Assembly: GCA_036874045.1 (NCBI GenBank)
Contig: CM072338.1
Span: forward strand, 16,638,501-16,702,500
DNA: 64,000 bases
Source: Cymodocea nodosa
Lineage: Eukaryota; Streptophyta; Magnoliopsida; Alismatales; Cymodoceaceae
Reading direction: 5' to 3'
How positions within the stretch are numbered: position 1 is the stretch's first letter; each line of letters begins with the position of its first letter. Both the position numbers and the translations under genes were made by a program. Under the pieces are notes generated by a model. The model searched no databases. It worked only from the letters and a program-made list of their open reading frames with translations, and was not told where the DNA came from. Shown here piece after piece: positions 47,901 to 60,900 of the stretch.

Positions 47901-50900
47901 TAATTATATAATTTTATATATGACTTATGTAGTCATTTAATTTTTTGCATGTTTTTAAAATTAATATTTACCACAATTTTTTGATTTGTTAATTATTTAT
48001 ATTTTTAGAAAAAATTTAAGATAAATAAGTTCATTAAATAAAATATTTTTTGTTTAATTATAGATAAAATCCATTTAACTTGCTAGCCCATTGGATAATG
48101 GATAAGATAATACTCAAGTTTTTTCTTAGTGGGTATTGATTTGACTTGCTACTTCTTAAACAGAGGTAGATATAAATAAGTGTAGACCCTCTATCCAACC
48201 TAATCTGACCTGACTTACAGCACTAAAAAATTCACTGTAGCTCATTGAAAGTTCTTTCATCTCACACATCCATCCTTTGATTTTAAGGATGTCACATATG
48301 AAGATTGGTATGCAGATGATCTCAAAGGTACACCAAGAATGGATCTCATTTATAAGAATAATGAATATTTAAGAGTCAAAGCACATTCAAATTCTAGGTA
48401 TGCAAGTGATAGAGGGGTAGAGGGTCCGCCTTTAGATTCTATATGTATGTTGGTGGTAACCTATAAAGCAAGAAGTAAAATGTTATATCATAACCCAACA
48501 TAGAGGTAAAGTATCAGATAACATATGATGTGTGTCAGGTCACTTCTAATGGAGCTTCATCATAATATTGAGACTGACAATCAAGAGGCCATCTTCATTA
48601 GTAGGGTTTCTTTTTTAAATTATTATTTAGGTCATGCTATTGTTTATCATATTTGTATTATTAGATATCTGTTTGTCTTGAGTATCTAGTTAGCTTATAT
48701 ATGTGTAATCTCTTAATCATCAGTAAATAATCACATTTTTCCCTCTCACTTGCACATTAACAACATTATCTGGTATTAGATAAACAAGTAACCTATTTAT
48801 AATTCCCTTTTTCCTTTTCTCCATTTTCATTAGAAAAATCATTGTTAACGTCATTGTTTTATATTGGATAAACTAGTAACCTATTTATAATCCCCTTTTT
48901 CCTTTTTTCCATTTTCACTAGAAAAATCATTGTTCAAATAGAAAACTGGAAATTTTCCATTTCATATAACCGGTATGGCCATACCCCCCACCCAATTATT
49001 TTTAAAAACATGACAGTTAATGGTAAAAATGCCTAAACAGTCATTTTTTTCATTTTTCAAAAGTATTCTTGTAACCTATTTTAGACATTGGATAATTTTA
49101 AAGGCCAAGAATTTTTCTTGTTCAATTTCCATATGTCCAATAGACCAATCATTATGGTGAAGATTATAAACAATGGAACTTTGTATAACAGTGACAAGAG
49201 AGATTGATATTACTTGCAAGGTTTAACCCCTATAAATAGTGATTACATGGTTGGGAAAATACGTAACTTCTGATGTGGGGCAATTACACCTTTATTAAAG
49301 CATAGACCTTACGTGGCTTTAACAAATTTGTTATATGACTCCCTTCTAATATGTGAAGCTTCTTTGACGGTCAAACATTTGAGATGAGATGCACACATTA
49401 ACTTCAAAATTTCTTGTTCCCTTTTCAAGGAAATCTGGACAGCTGTATCTTATTTTATCCATATGGTACAAGACAACTGCATTATGTTGTGCAGTTGAAG
49501 TTTTTTAGCCTGTGTAACTAATAATTTTTTATTTATATAATTTTATACAGGTTCTGCCGTTGGTTTTAGGTTGGATAGTCTTCTTAAACTCACTGATATA
49601 CGTGCACATAATAATAGGATGACTCTCATGCATTACCTTTGTAAGGTGCTTACTGTTCTGCCCTACAATGCTTTTTTTTACTAATATCAGTTTGTAAAAT
49701 TTTGTATTGTAATAATGTTTTCTTAAGTGCATCAAACATAATCATTCTTGCGTTGTATGCATGTCCTTATGTGCATTTTCTAGTAGTGTTATTGTTAATT
49801 CTTTCTGTTAACCTATATGTACATTCAATACAATTGAGTATTTCCTTTATCCTTGGTCTTCATGTTGCATTTTTTCACGTATTGATTTGATCCTAATCAT
49901 TGTTTGGATAATTTAGTTCTTATGCATGAAACTACTCCAAAAACTAAAAAAGGGAGTGATCCTCTTTAAGTGGTTATTTTGTTTCTTTTCCTATTATTTA
50001 GTCTTCGTGTTATTATTTTTTCAATTAATTCACCCTATCCTTTTTTTGTTTCTGTGAGAACACAAGAGATAGATGGAAATGAATTGATTTCATTGACAAA
50101 TATAAGGTTTCTACATATAGAAGTTACATAAAGGTAAGAAATACGACTTAACTAATATAGGACTAAATTGACATACAATATATGTAATATCTTAATACTC
50201 TAATATTCCCCTTCAAGTTGAAGCATTCTGCTTGCAAGTTGCAATAAGTTTAATAATAATTCAACAAACTTGAATATAGTAGAAAATAATAGATACATAG
50301 AGAAACATAAAAATTAATTATTATAGGGGTAGTAACAGCAAAGACAGTGATAGTTACTGTAGCAGAAAAAGCAACAATGAGAATACTCTGAGATAAGTCT
50401 AAGAAGCATTATTTCTCCTTTTGTAGTAAATTAACCATCGAATGATATAATTTGAAGTAGTAAAATAGCTGACAAAGGTATTCTATTTTTAGGAAGTGAA
50501 GATAAGTAGATAGAGGTGATCTATTTTGAAGATTTGTTTGATTATTTTTTAACTAACAACATTTTTAAATATTTTTTTCTACGAAAACTCTTTTTTAACT
50601 TCCACTATTTTCTTGACACATTTTTTCTATGCAATTTTTTTCATTTTTCCCTTTTTTGTTTTTTCTTTTCTCTTTCTCTTCTTTCTCTCTCTCTTCCCTT
50701 CCTCTTCTATATGAGAACACAAGAGATGGGTACAAGTGAATTGATTTCATTGATAAACATAAATTCTTTATATACAAAGGCTACATACAGATGACAAATA
50801 TAACTTAAGTAATGTAGGATCAAATCCACATACAACACGCTCATAATATTTTAATACTCTAATAGTTTCAACAATGTAATTGTTGTGCTTGGCGTTAAAC

Positions 50901-53900
50901 TCCAAAAATTAAGAATGAGACTGGTCCTATTAAGTCATTTTTGTTGTTTTTTGTATAATTGGTGGAATAAAATGGAAGGAAGTTCACACAACAAACTAAG
51001 GCCATTCAAGTGTGATATCATCCAGTGTATGCAACATCAAATTCTCGTTTTAGTTTGAAACAATGACAATAGAAAATGTGTCATGTGAACTTGGAAATTT
51101 TGGAAATGTTTAGGGGTGGTAAATTGGTTTCATGTTTCTAACCCTTTTAAGGACAGCCAAGCTCAGTATGTTTATTAAACTAGTTGAAGGTTTCGACACA
51201 AACATGACCCATTAGTCAAACTGATTGACCCACTTAATCATTTAACACATTTGATCAATGAACGAGTCGGAAAGGTCAACATGTGACCTTTTAAACATGT
51301 TTAATCAAGTTTTTATAAAAAATTCAACTAATTTTGCAACATTCACAAAGAATTAAACAACTTATGGTCTTCAACTACATATTCACAATCACTATTTTTG
51401 CATTGAAATTAGAAATGGAAAATAAATAAATAAATAACTTAGTCAACTTCATGAATCATAAATGGATCGACTCTGTGAATCTGAACTCAATTCATCTGTT
51501 AACACCCATTCACACTTGACCATTACCCATTTAATATGAGGTTGGGATGTCGGTTTATATAGGTTTGGTTGAAAGTTTTCACCCCTAGAAATGTCTAGAA
51601 ACTAAGTTTATGGAAAATGAATGTAGTAATAATCACAAACTTTCTACAACCGCAAGAAACTGAGGCCCTTCATGTGCTAAATACAAATAATAAAAAAAGG
51701 AAAATGACCAGAGGAGGCCTCAATCCGAGTGATGCTATGTTGATCCATATTCACAAAGGCAGAATAAATATGGAGGAACATTTGCGGATTCATCAATTTC
51801 AGTAATTGTCTAATCTTTTTGTGGCATTTATTTGACTCTACAAGACAAAGATAAGAGTTGAAATAGTCAAAGACTATCCCCCTTGTGCTTTCTGGAACTC
51901 AATAACCCATGTCAAGTGGTCTCACAATTTAGCGTAGATCCAGAATTCCAATGACTAACACAAACCAAAAAGGAAATATCTAATAGGATATTTCCTATCT
52001 TAAGACTATTCAATTATTAAATAATTAAAACACAAGCAAAATGTCCCAACAGTAGGTAATGCATATACCATTGAAGAAATAACTCTTTAAATAATTGTTG
52101 GAAGAATCATAAACATCTACTGACCATTCATGAAAAATATTTCTAGAACAAATAAAAATTAGAAAACTAACCTTTGGACATCTTGAAATCCAAAAACCAA
52201 AACATTTTCTCAAAATCAATATTTTTTCATAAGTACAGTGACAATGTTTCTTATATTTATGAAAAATTTCAGTTTCCAAGACCTTATTAAGATTGTTGTG
52301 GAACCATACACATGCATTTAGTTTTTAAAGTAATTTTGTAAGTGAAAAGGTCTTCATAGTTCAGTGTTTAGTGACTATTATTTATTTTTGTATTAATCTT
52401 TAGTTATGCATAACCTATTCCAATGCTTCCTGTTATGAAATTTAGGTTAAAATTTGAACGTTACATTTTTTACATATTATTCCCTTGCTAATTGATTTAC
52501 TCCTTGTCGTGACTTTGTGTTACTTAAAAAAATTTGTTAGGTGATTGCTGACACAATGCCAGAACTTCTTGATTTCCCAAAGGACCTCGTTAATTTGGAA
52601 AAGGCTTCAAAGGTATTTTTTATTTTGTAACTATGCTGAAGGAAATGGTGTTGCTTAGGAGTTGTATAAATTTTCTATATTGTGCATCATTATGCAGGTA
52701 CAGTTGAAAACTTTGGCTGAAGAAATGCAAGCAATCAGCAAAGGACTGGGCAAGGTTGAAGAAGAACTGACATCATCTCGAAATGATGGACCTGTATCAC
52801 AAATTTTCTACAAGGTGCTTCTCTTGCAATATTCACAATGGTCGACATTCTGTGTAATCTTCCTATGACAGTCAATTAGTTTCATTTCAGCACATGTTAG
52901 ACTTGGAACTTAACTATCTTTCAATATCACGATTCAAAGTGTAGGATATAAATTATATAATGGTGTAAATTATAGTACCGTAGTTGATTAAACTGTTTAA
53001 AAATTTTAAAGTTAAAGGTGGATAAAACATAATGTTCTACTTTCTTGGTATAGGATCATAGAATAGATCCTATTCAGGGAATTAATGAGGCTCGGTTGGT
53101 ACTGTATTCACTTTGTTTTCACTGTTAAGTTGCCGTAATTCTCATATGTTGAAGATGGTCATTTTCCATTAAATCTTATTACAATAAGAAGATATATTTT
53201 TAGACCAGAAAGTCAGTATTTGAATATTTGAGACTCTGGTAGCTACTTATCTTGTTTGGTATTTGTTACTATAATGAGGCCATCCTTATTGTAAAGTTTG
53301 GATTTACCAGCAAGTGTTCTTTTTATTCACCTAAGTCCTAACATTCCTCATGATAGGATTAACTTAGATTTCAGATTCCAAAATCATGCTCAAATTATAC
53401 CACAGAGGAAGTTGGGAAATCATATGCCTTTTAAGCATTTTCTTGTGGAGAACCAAATCAGGTCATCCTATAAGCCATAAATCTACCGTGTATGGACTTT
53501 TTGTTATTGCACTCCCTTTGTTAAAAATTATTATCACAAACTACCAAAGAGCTTGCTAAGATATTTAAATCTTTGATTATAACAATCACTTTCTACATAT
53601 GTTAAACAGCAAGTTATTGGATGTAGACTGTAAAAAGATCCTAGGAAACAATCTTCATTGTGGAAGGGTGCATACAATTGAATTCCATCTACATCCTATA
53701 TTAGTAGAGCCTTACACACTGCACATACCCTTTTTATAAAACTAGCGAACAGACCTGTGCTAAGCACCGATAGTAATATTATGTGTATTTCATGGTATAT
53801 GAAGTATACATTTATTTAAAGATTTATCTATGATATGCTGGCGCATATATAATGGAACATTAAACGTGAAGATATATACTGATATATCCTGTCTGGGTTA

Positions 53901-54532
53901 AAATGAAAAAGAAAAGAATTTGAAGTTGTACAATCATATTTTGTATTTTACTTAGAGAATAGTAACTAACACTGCATGAAAATATTAGAAGAGGAGAGTT
54001 CATATGCATCATTGATACAATACAATACAATACAATATAATCATTGAAGGAAAATTAGAAAGAAAAAAGCTCAAAACGGCACTCTCCCTTTATATAAGGT
54101 TACAAATGGTTGACCTTAAAAAGTTTGTGTAATAATACCATGTAATGCATGAAAATAATCATAGACAACAAGTCCTTTTTGGTACGTATTGGTTGTCATC
54201 AACACATGTAGTTTAAGAGGATGTTAATGTAAACAAGTATTTTATATGAATTTGTCAAGAGTTATGTCCCTTGGTTATCTTTTTTGCATTTTTCTAACTA
54301 GCTGCAGTGTTTTTCAGACTTTGAAGGAATTTATTGTTTCTGCTGAAGCTGAAGTGAGATCTCTAACATCACTTTATTCTGGAGCCGTATGTGCAACACT
54401 TATTGATATTATGTGATGCAAGAAACTATTCTGTCTTGAAACCCTAATAAAACATTGTTACACAGGGAAGAAATGCTGATGCATTGGCTCATTATTTTGG
54501 AGAAGACCCTGCACGTTGTCCTTTCGAGCAAG
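38998..54532 (+). CDS. Class II formin (PTEN-like, FH1, FH2), 3' end outside the window or lost
   Basis: Actin nucleation and elongation factor. Sixteen exons: 38998-39070, 39364-40064, 41010-41231, 41323-42635, 42724-42856, 42997-43068, 43182-43280, 43423-43464, 44903-44983, 45077-45127, 45200-45281, 49551-49645, 52541-52612, 52698-52814, 54318-54386, 54466-54532. All junctions keep frame and give 1096 residues plus one base. Residues 1-330 are the PTEN-like phosphatase and C2 domain (start MALFRKFFYRKPP). The phosphatase loop reads HCERGGWP (H125, C126), so the catalytic arginine is missing and the domain should only bind lipid or protein. The FH1 region (about 575-735) has several runs of 6-7 prolines. 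FH2 starts near 747 (LKPLHWVKVTRAMQG) and continues with SLGNALNQGTSRG, RLDSLLKLTDIRAHNN and ALAHYFGEDPARCPFEQ. The usual closing segment after CPFEQ is not found up to 64000. Confidence 0.92.
44150..44820. repeat. Imperfect direct repeat pair in formin intron 8
   Basis: About 200 bases at 44150-44348 (TTGGGTGGAA at 44159) recur at 44616-44820 (TTGGGTGGAA at 44625), offset by 466 bases. Both contain AATCCCAATCC-like, AAACTCACAC and TTTATATAG words. They could be the LTRs of a very short retroelement, or a duplication. No coding sequence lies between them. Confidence 0.65.
46382..48756 (+). mobile_element. Decayed Copia element in formin intron 11
   Basis: The left LTR, 46382-46542 (161 bp), starts TGTTAGAG and ends CTCACA. 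A primer site, TGGCATCAAAGC, follows directly. The right LTR, about 48597-48756 (160 bp), shares the words TTATATATGTGTAATCTCTTAAT and the same end. Inside, near 48350-48450, an RNase H remnant is readable (YLRVKAHSNSRYASD, then VTYKARSKM). Most of gag-pol is deleted or unreadable. The repeats are diverged, so it is old. Orientation is the same as the gene. Confidence 0.75.
50055..50866 (-). mobile_element. Short LTR element (TRIM-like or deleted Copia) in formin intron 12
   Basis: Two similar blocks start TGAGAACACAAGAGAT (50055 and 50712), run for about 155 bases and end in TAATACTCTAATA. On minus, a polypurine tract, TTGAAGGGGAA, lies just before the left copy (near 50208-50220). So the element reads on minus, with about 490 bases inside and no coding sequence. 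No tRNA-Met primer site is clear. Confidence 0.6.
54016..54037. repeat. TACAA microsatellite in formin intron 14
   Basis: Four tandem TACAA units are followed by a variant unit. Confidence 0.85.
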
Positions 54533-55694
54533 GTGATTCTTTGCCTTTTCTATTTTTTGTCCTTAACAAGGATTAGTCTTGCTTTTAAAATACTTTCAGG
54601 TATGATTTTTATTGCCTGAAACACAAAGAAACAAAATATTGATCTTTCAGCAACTTATGATTGAGATATCATCCAATATTTTTAGGGAAAATATTATTCG
54701 TGCTAGCTGAATTCTGAAAACTTGTTTTAGGGCCTATATCAAAATAATATAGTCATGTTATCATGAACAACAACATGACAATATTAGATCTCTCCCACTT
54801 CCAGACATACTGCCATTCATGGTATATCTTTCCCGATTCATATTTAGAGTAACTTATTCAATCTCTCTAGCAGTTTTTTTGTTGCTTTTGAAGATGAATC
54901 ATATCATGAGAAATTTCTCAAAAATATGCTGTTAACCACAATAACCAACAGGTGGTTGTAAAGTCTGAGGGTACATTCCCTCAACATGGTGTAGAAACAT
55001 ATGGGTGATGCATGATGGTTTGGTTTGATGACTACTATGCAACGACTGCACTAGAACTTTGAAAAGGAACTACTCTAGAACCAGCTTGTTTTAGTCAAGT
55101 CTGAGTGAAAAATGTTTAACGTAAACAATATCATATTCCTTTTGATGCATATTCAACATTATCATACTTACATTAAATTACCAAAACTCTTCCGTAAGAA
55201 TTTTGTTAATGATTTTGTCACAAAACCACTGGAATCAGCAAAGGTTGGATCTTCATTTTACTAACGATTAGTTTTCAGCTGGGTCCTATAACACTGTACT
55301 ATTGGAGGTTGATCTTTTTGTATGAGGTGCATACCTGACTTTAGACAGTCACACTCACGTATTCAGGGGAAAATGAAACTATAATTTCCATTTGTTGTAA
55401 ATTCATTGAACCAAAAAGGAGTGATTTGATTTTTTTTTTCCAGAAAAACTTCTGGTGATCTTTCCAATGATCTTCCTGTGAGATACTATGGGAGTGGGTT
55501 GTCCTGAAGTTACTATTTATTTAGATGTGGAATTGGTTACCAAAAATGGAGAATGTCTAATGTTAGATTCTTATTTCCATAAATAAAGAAAGTGTTTCCT
55601 ATATTTCAAATCTGTGATCTTAAGTCACAATGGAATAAGTTCTGTTTTATAAAGATATGTTGTTTTGTCACCTATCCTGTATGTTCAATACTAT
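54533..55694 (+). other. Start of formin intron 16
   Basis: This follows the donor at 54532/54533 (CAAG/GTGATT). It is AT-rich with no exon. Near 55205-55255 a readable string, NDFVTKPLESAKVGSS, recalls the C-terminus of a Copia polyprotein, so an older Copia fragment may lie here. That identification is weak. Confidence 0.5.
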
Positions 55695-57925
55695 TGTTAG
55701 ATTTCATTATGGTGGAAAACTTATTTCTCTTGTTGTCCTGTACATCATTGTTTTTGTCTAATTTCCTTAATGTTAATGTATTAGATCCATTTAACCATAT
55801 AACCCCTTATACTTATTCTAGTCCACCAAGAAATGAAGAGAGATTTTTCAATCCCTATTCTAACTTGGTATCAGAGTATCATTAGAACCTTTCATCGCAT
55901 CCTTGTTGGAGTTACGTCTATTGGTCGCACCACCCATGTCACCATTTGCTAATATACGCATCTTCGGTCTGAATAAACTTCGGTATGCCACTATTTTCCA
56001 ACTTGAGGGTCGTCGACATTTAGGGTTGGCATAAAACCATTATCATTTTGACGATGCTAGGTTTTGACCCTTAGGTCTGTTGCACCTCCCATCCATCCCA
56101 CTATCATGGATGACTTTTCAACTTTGATGAGACTCGATTTGTTGGCTCGTGAAGTGGTCAACACCATCTACTCGTGTTTTCTGCCTTCGTAAACAGAGAG
56201 TTCTTTGTCTCTAGTCGAGAATCCACTCTTTTGTTGGTAGTTCATTTTCTTTCCATAACGTCATCATCCAAACATAATGTTACTCTCAAGCTAGTCATCA
56301 CAGGAGTTAAGCTGATTGAATGGAATTACCACAATTGGGTGCTTGCATTTAAGGTGTTTTTTATCTCTTAAATGTGTGAATCTCGCTTATATCAAGATCC
56401 TCTAGACATTAAATTTAAAAGTTATGTGGCTTGGAGGGCTACTAATTTTGTAGTTGTATCATGACTTTTCAGTAGTTGTAAAGAAAGTATTGCTCGTGGA
56501 TTTGCTTGTGTTTGCCTTGCTCTACACATATGGGAAAAACTCCAAGCTACATATGGAAATAAGCAAAACATTTTCAGAGTTTGTGAAAATTATGAAACAT
56601 TGTTCACTCACAAACAAGGAGAAGACATTGTTCACTCATTTTATACATGTTTTTGTGTACTATTAGATGAGCGAGATGTGTATCAACCACCTACACTTGA
56701 TTTAACGACACAACATCATTAGAAAGAGGAACTTGGAGTTGCTTTATTATTGGTTGGTTTAAAACCAAAAATTTCAGAATAGATACGTGGTCAAATTTTT
56801 GCTGCAAACGTGTTACCATCCCTTCAGACTGCGTTTAACAAAGTTTTGTGGATTACCACTGCCTCTACTGCTGCCAACTATGTCACAATTTTATAAGATA
56901 CTTTTGGCCTTACTGTAACCACTAACGGAAAGACTCACTCAACTAGACATGGGAAAGGCAAACCTAGTGGACAAAATTAGCCAAGACAATCCTATATGCG
57001 TTGTGGATGCAAAAATCATCCATCTAATTGTTGTTGGTATAACTTTGGATGTCTAATTGCTCCATCGTTCGCCTTTGCTCATATTGTTACCACTCCTTTT
57101 GTGTTTGAGCCACTTGATTTGCCCACCTCCAATTCTATCCAAATATCTCAAGCTAACTATGATGAATTAATGATTTACCATGCACAATAATATAGTGAAG
57201 CATGTGCCAATCACATTCTCTTGTTTGGTAATTCTACATTAGACAACAACTTCTCTCATAATACTACTTAGATCATCGATTCCAGGACTTCTAACCACAT
57301 TTTAGGAAATCGAGAATTGTTTAGCAGTTTACTTAACACACCCAACATTGGTTCTGTGGCCCTAGCTAATGGTCATAGTTGTGCTATTTTCAATGAGGAC
57401 ACTATGTTTATCACTCAAAATATTATCCTTGATCATGTTCTTTATGTACCTAAGTTTCTAGTAAATTTATTATCCATTAGTAAAATTATTAAACAACTTT
57501 ATTGCTTCATAAAAATTTTCCTATTTCATTATGTTTTCTAAGATTTGCAGTCGAGAAGGAGGATTGGTGTAAGCCATGAGCAAAGTAATGACGTTTATAC
57601 TCTAGTTCGTGATGATATACCTTAGGGATTAGTTGTTGTGATGACTTCTGATCAATCTTCCCTCCTGTGGCATTGTCTTCTTGATCATTTGTCGCATCAA
57701 AAACTATAAGAAGCTCTTCCTTAGACTTCGATTGGTATCTTTAGTTGTTAGTCATGTATTTTGGATAAGCAATTTCATGTTATCCTTTTGAGTTGTGAGT
57801 TAACGTTGACTCTTAAGTCTTTTGACATTATTCATTGTGATATTTGGAGACCTGCTCGAGGCACATCTTTATCCGAATATCGATATTATATTGTGTTTGT
57901 TTCTCTTGTGCCTCTTGGCTATATT
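55695..57925 (+). mobile_element. Copia element 1 (outermost of the nested stack), 5' half
   Basis: The LTR probably runs from about 55695 (TGTTAGATT) to 55864. A primer site, TGGTATCAGAG, is at 55866-55876. Gag follows from about 56108, with stops (for example HIWEKLQATYGNKQNIF near 56525-56580, then a zinc-knuckle remnant, CGCKNHPSNCCW, near 57003). The protease block reads IIDSRTSNH near 57275, with the glycine of the active-site triplet changed. Pre-integrase follows (LLWHCLLDHLSHQK near 57660), then the start of integrase (DIIHCDIWRPARG near 57830). It breaks off near 57925, where element 2 begins. Confidence 0.8.
55866..55876 (+). other. Primer binding site of Copia element 1
   Basis: TGGTATCAGAG is an exact match to the common plant initiator tRNA-Met site. 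It marks the LTR end just before it. Confidence 0.85.
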
Positions 57926-60900
57926 TGTTAATGTCTGTCTATTCTTAATGTGTTTCTAGTCTTATATGGATCTTAGGATCCATTTAAGCTTGTATATATT
58001 TAGGTGCTTAACCTAAATTAGGATTAATGAAGTCTTTTCCACCTCCTTCTTTTTAAGCCTTAATCCTTCCCTAATTCTTGATTAGCTTGGTATTAAAGTA
58101 AATCCTCTCTTCCTTCCCTCTCTTTCTCCCTCTCGTCTGTAACACATGAAGATCGACTATTCTTAACCACCGTTTGAGCCCTTCTGCATGCATACACGTC
58201 CATGTTTGTGGTCGCATAACGCATTTTTCGATCATGTAGTTGCAAGTCACGACTTCATTTGTCTAGGAGTCGTTGCTCGTCTATGGTCAAGAGTTGTGTA
58301 GGACCTTGAAGACATGCCGACGACATTTCATGATCTACTTGAAGCTTCCATCCTCAATGGTCGTGCATTCCATCTGATGGTGAAAGATGTGACTAGAGTA
58401 GGTTGTACGATCCTGTAGAATAGATCTTGTTCAAGTAAGGTCATGGAGTATTGTTTTCTATTTGTTTGTCCTTAATGTTTTTGTTACTGCCAGCCTCATA
58501 AAGTACTATTGCCATTGTTTTAAACAATGTTTGCTGTTAGTTTGAGCAATATTTGCTATTCTTGCTGAAGTCATACCGTTATTATTTGTTAGTCCAACAA
58601 TAGTTTTCTAGTTTTCCAATAGTGGTATCTAAACAATGGTATCACATTATGGCCTCTTCATTAGAGAGACATGGCAATAACCTATAGATTTATAGTTTTC
58701 CTAGAATTTCAAAAAAACTAAATGGATCCAACTATCTACTTTGAGCACAAAGTTTTAAGAGGATTATAGCTACTCATCGTCAGAGTTCCATATCAATCTT
58801 CCTCTACTTGACATTAAAAGTGATCAATATAAGGATTGATATGTAGATGATGTTGCTATCAGCTCGTGAATGCTCACTAGTGTGGAGCCTCATATCACCT
58901 ATGGTGTATCCATGATGAAGAATGCAAAGGAGATGTGAGACAACTTGCATCAAACATACTTGTTTCAGACCAAGCAGGGAGATAAAAGTCTTCAAGAATA
59001 CTACAGCATAATCAAAGGGTTGATTAATGAATTGAACTTATACCAGTCTCTCACCTTTGACATTGCCACTTTCCAAAGATATCGTGAAGAACTAGTAGTC
59101 ACTGTTTATTTAGCTAGTCTTAATTTAGACATTGCGTCACAAATTTGAAGGTAAGTCTTAGGAGTTGATAATATACTGGACCTAATTAGAACCTTTGCCA
59201 AAGTGATGCACATCTCAACTTTACCTTCTAATGTGTCAGTTTCATCAACTATAGATCAATCAGCTTTAGTTACCTTTGGTGGACGAGGTTGTGATTGCAA
59301 CATAGGAGGACGCAATGATCGCTAAAGGTTAAAATACCAGTGGTGTGGCAAGGTGAGACATAGATTTGAAAAGTGTTGGGATAAATTCCCCCATTTACGC
59401 CCCTCTTAGTATGCCAATGTTAGTTTGGAAACTAGTTGTATCGTCTTCATCTCATAGGTTGATTATGAGCATTTTCTACAACTACAAAGATAGAGTTCTA
59501 AGGCCATGAGTGCTCAATAGCCTTCTACACTTCTAGGTACAACTACCACCTTGATGTAATTCCATTCTATTCAATTGCCTATTCACTGTACAAGATAAGA
59601 CTTTTGTAACCATAGCTAATGATAGTTCTTGCTCTGTATCTTAGAAAGGGGACATCTAATCCTCCTCCCTGATAAACTTGAACAGTGTCATTTATGTCCT
59701 TGATTTCTCCTTTAATCTTCTTTCTATTAGTGCCCTTGCTATGCAACTACAATGCTCAACTACCTTCTTTCCTTTTCATGTTACCTTTCAAGACTTATGG
59801 ACATGGTGGAGGATTGGTTTGGGGCATAGGCCACGATCTTCGGGAGCATACCTATTGGTTCACAATTGTGTACTTTGTGGTTTGATTACATGTATGTCCA
59901 ATACAAAACCTTCTATTTGTAGCACTATCGTCTTGGTCATCATTCATGACAAAAACTCCATCAAGCTTTACCTTGGGTTTCAGTTTCTTCCTTCACTTGT
60001 GAGTTTTGTCAGTTTAAAAAGCATACCTATGCCTCTTTTAAGCAGTTGTGTCTAGTGTCGTCTGATCATATGTTTGATATTGTTTACTACGACATTTGAG
60101 GTCCTAGTAGAGTTGTGTTTGTTTCAGGTCATAAATATTATGTAGTATTTGTTGATGACTATTTCCATGCAACTTGGATTTATTCATTAAAGGATTGTCA
60201 TAATGTTCTTAATGTTTTCAAAGATTTTCTTACTGAAATAAAAATTTAATTTTTTATCTATCTGAAAATCTTGTGTACTGATAATGCTTTAAAATTATGT
60301 AAGAAGATTTTCAGGTTGCTTGTTCTTCTCTTAATATTATTCATTAGACCACTTGTTATCATAAATCGCTGCAAAATGGTATTGCTAAATGTAAACATCA
60401 CCATATCCTTGACGTTGCATATACCATTATGTTGTAGATGCATGCTTTTAAGTTTGTGGTTAGATACTGTTTCCACTTCTGTTTACTTAATTAATTGGAT
60501 GCCCTCCACTCCCTTGGGAGGAGTCATTCTTTTTCACCATCTTTATCTTGACAGGGAATACTTCCCTATTCCCCTTAAGTTATTTAGATGTATTGCATTT
60601 GTTTAAGATCTCACTCATAATCTTGACAAATTATCTACTCATGCACTCAAATGTCTCTTTATTGGTTATTCTTGTACTCAAAAAGGGTATCTCCTCTATC
60701 ATCCTCCCACTCATTGATACATTACTTCTAAGGATATTACCTTTTTTTAGTCTCAACCTTATTATATTAGTGAAGCTACTCCCTCTCCTCCTATGGAGGT
60801 TTCACCTTCACTAGTTGTTTGTATCCTTAATGATCAGATTCCTTGTGCCACACCTCTTGAAGAATCTTATATGTAGCATCATGTTGACTCACCATAGTTA

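Noticed and set aside
54900..55400. Possible separate Copia polyprotein fragment in formin intron 16
   Set aside because: Only one short readable string; too weak to list as its own element.
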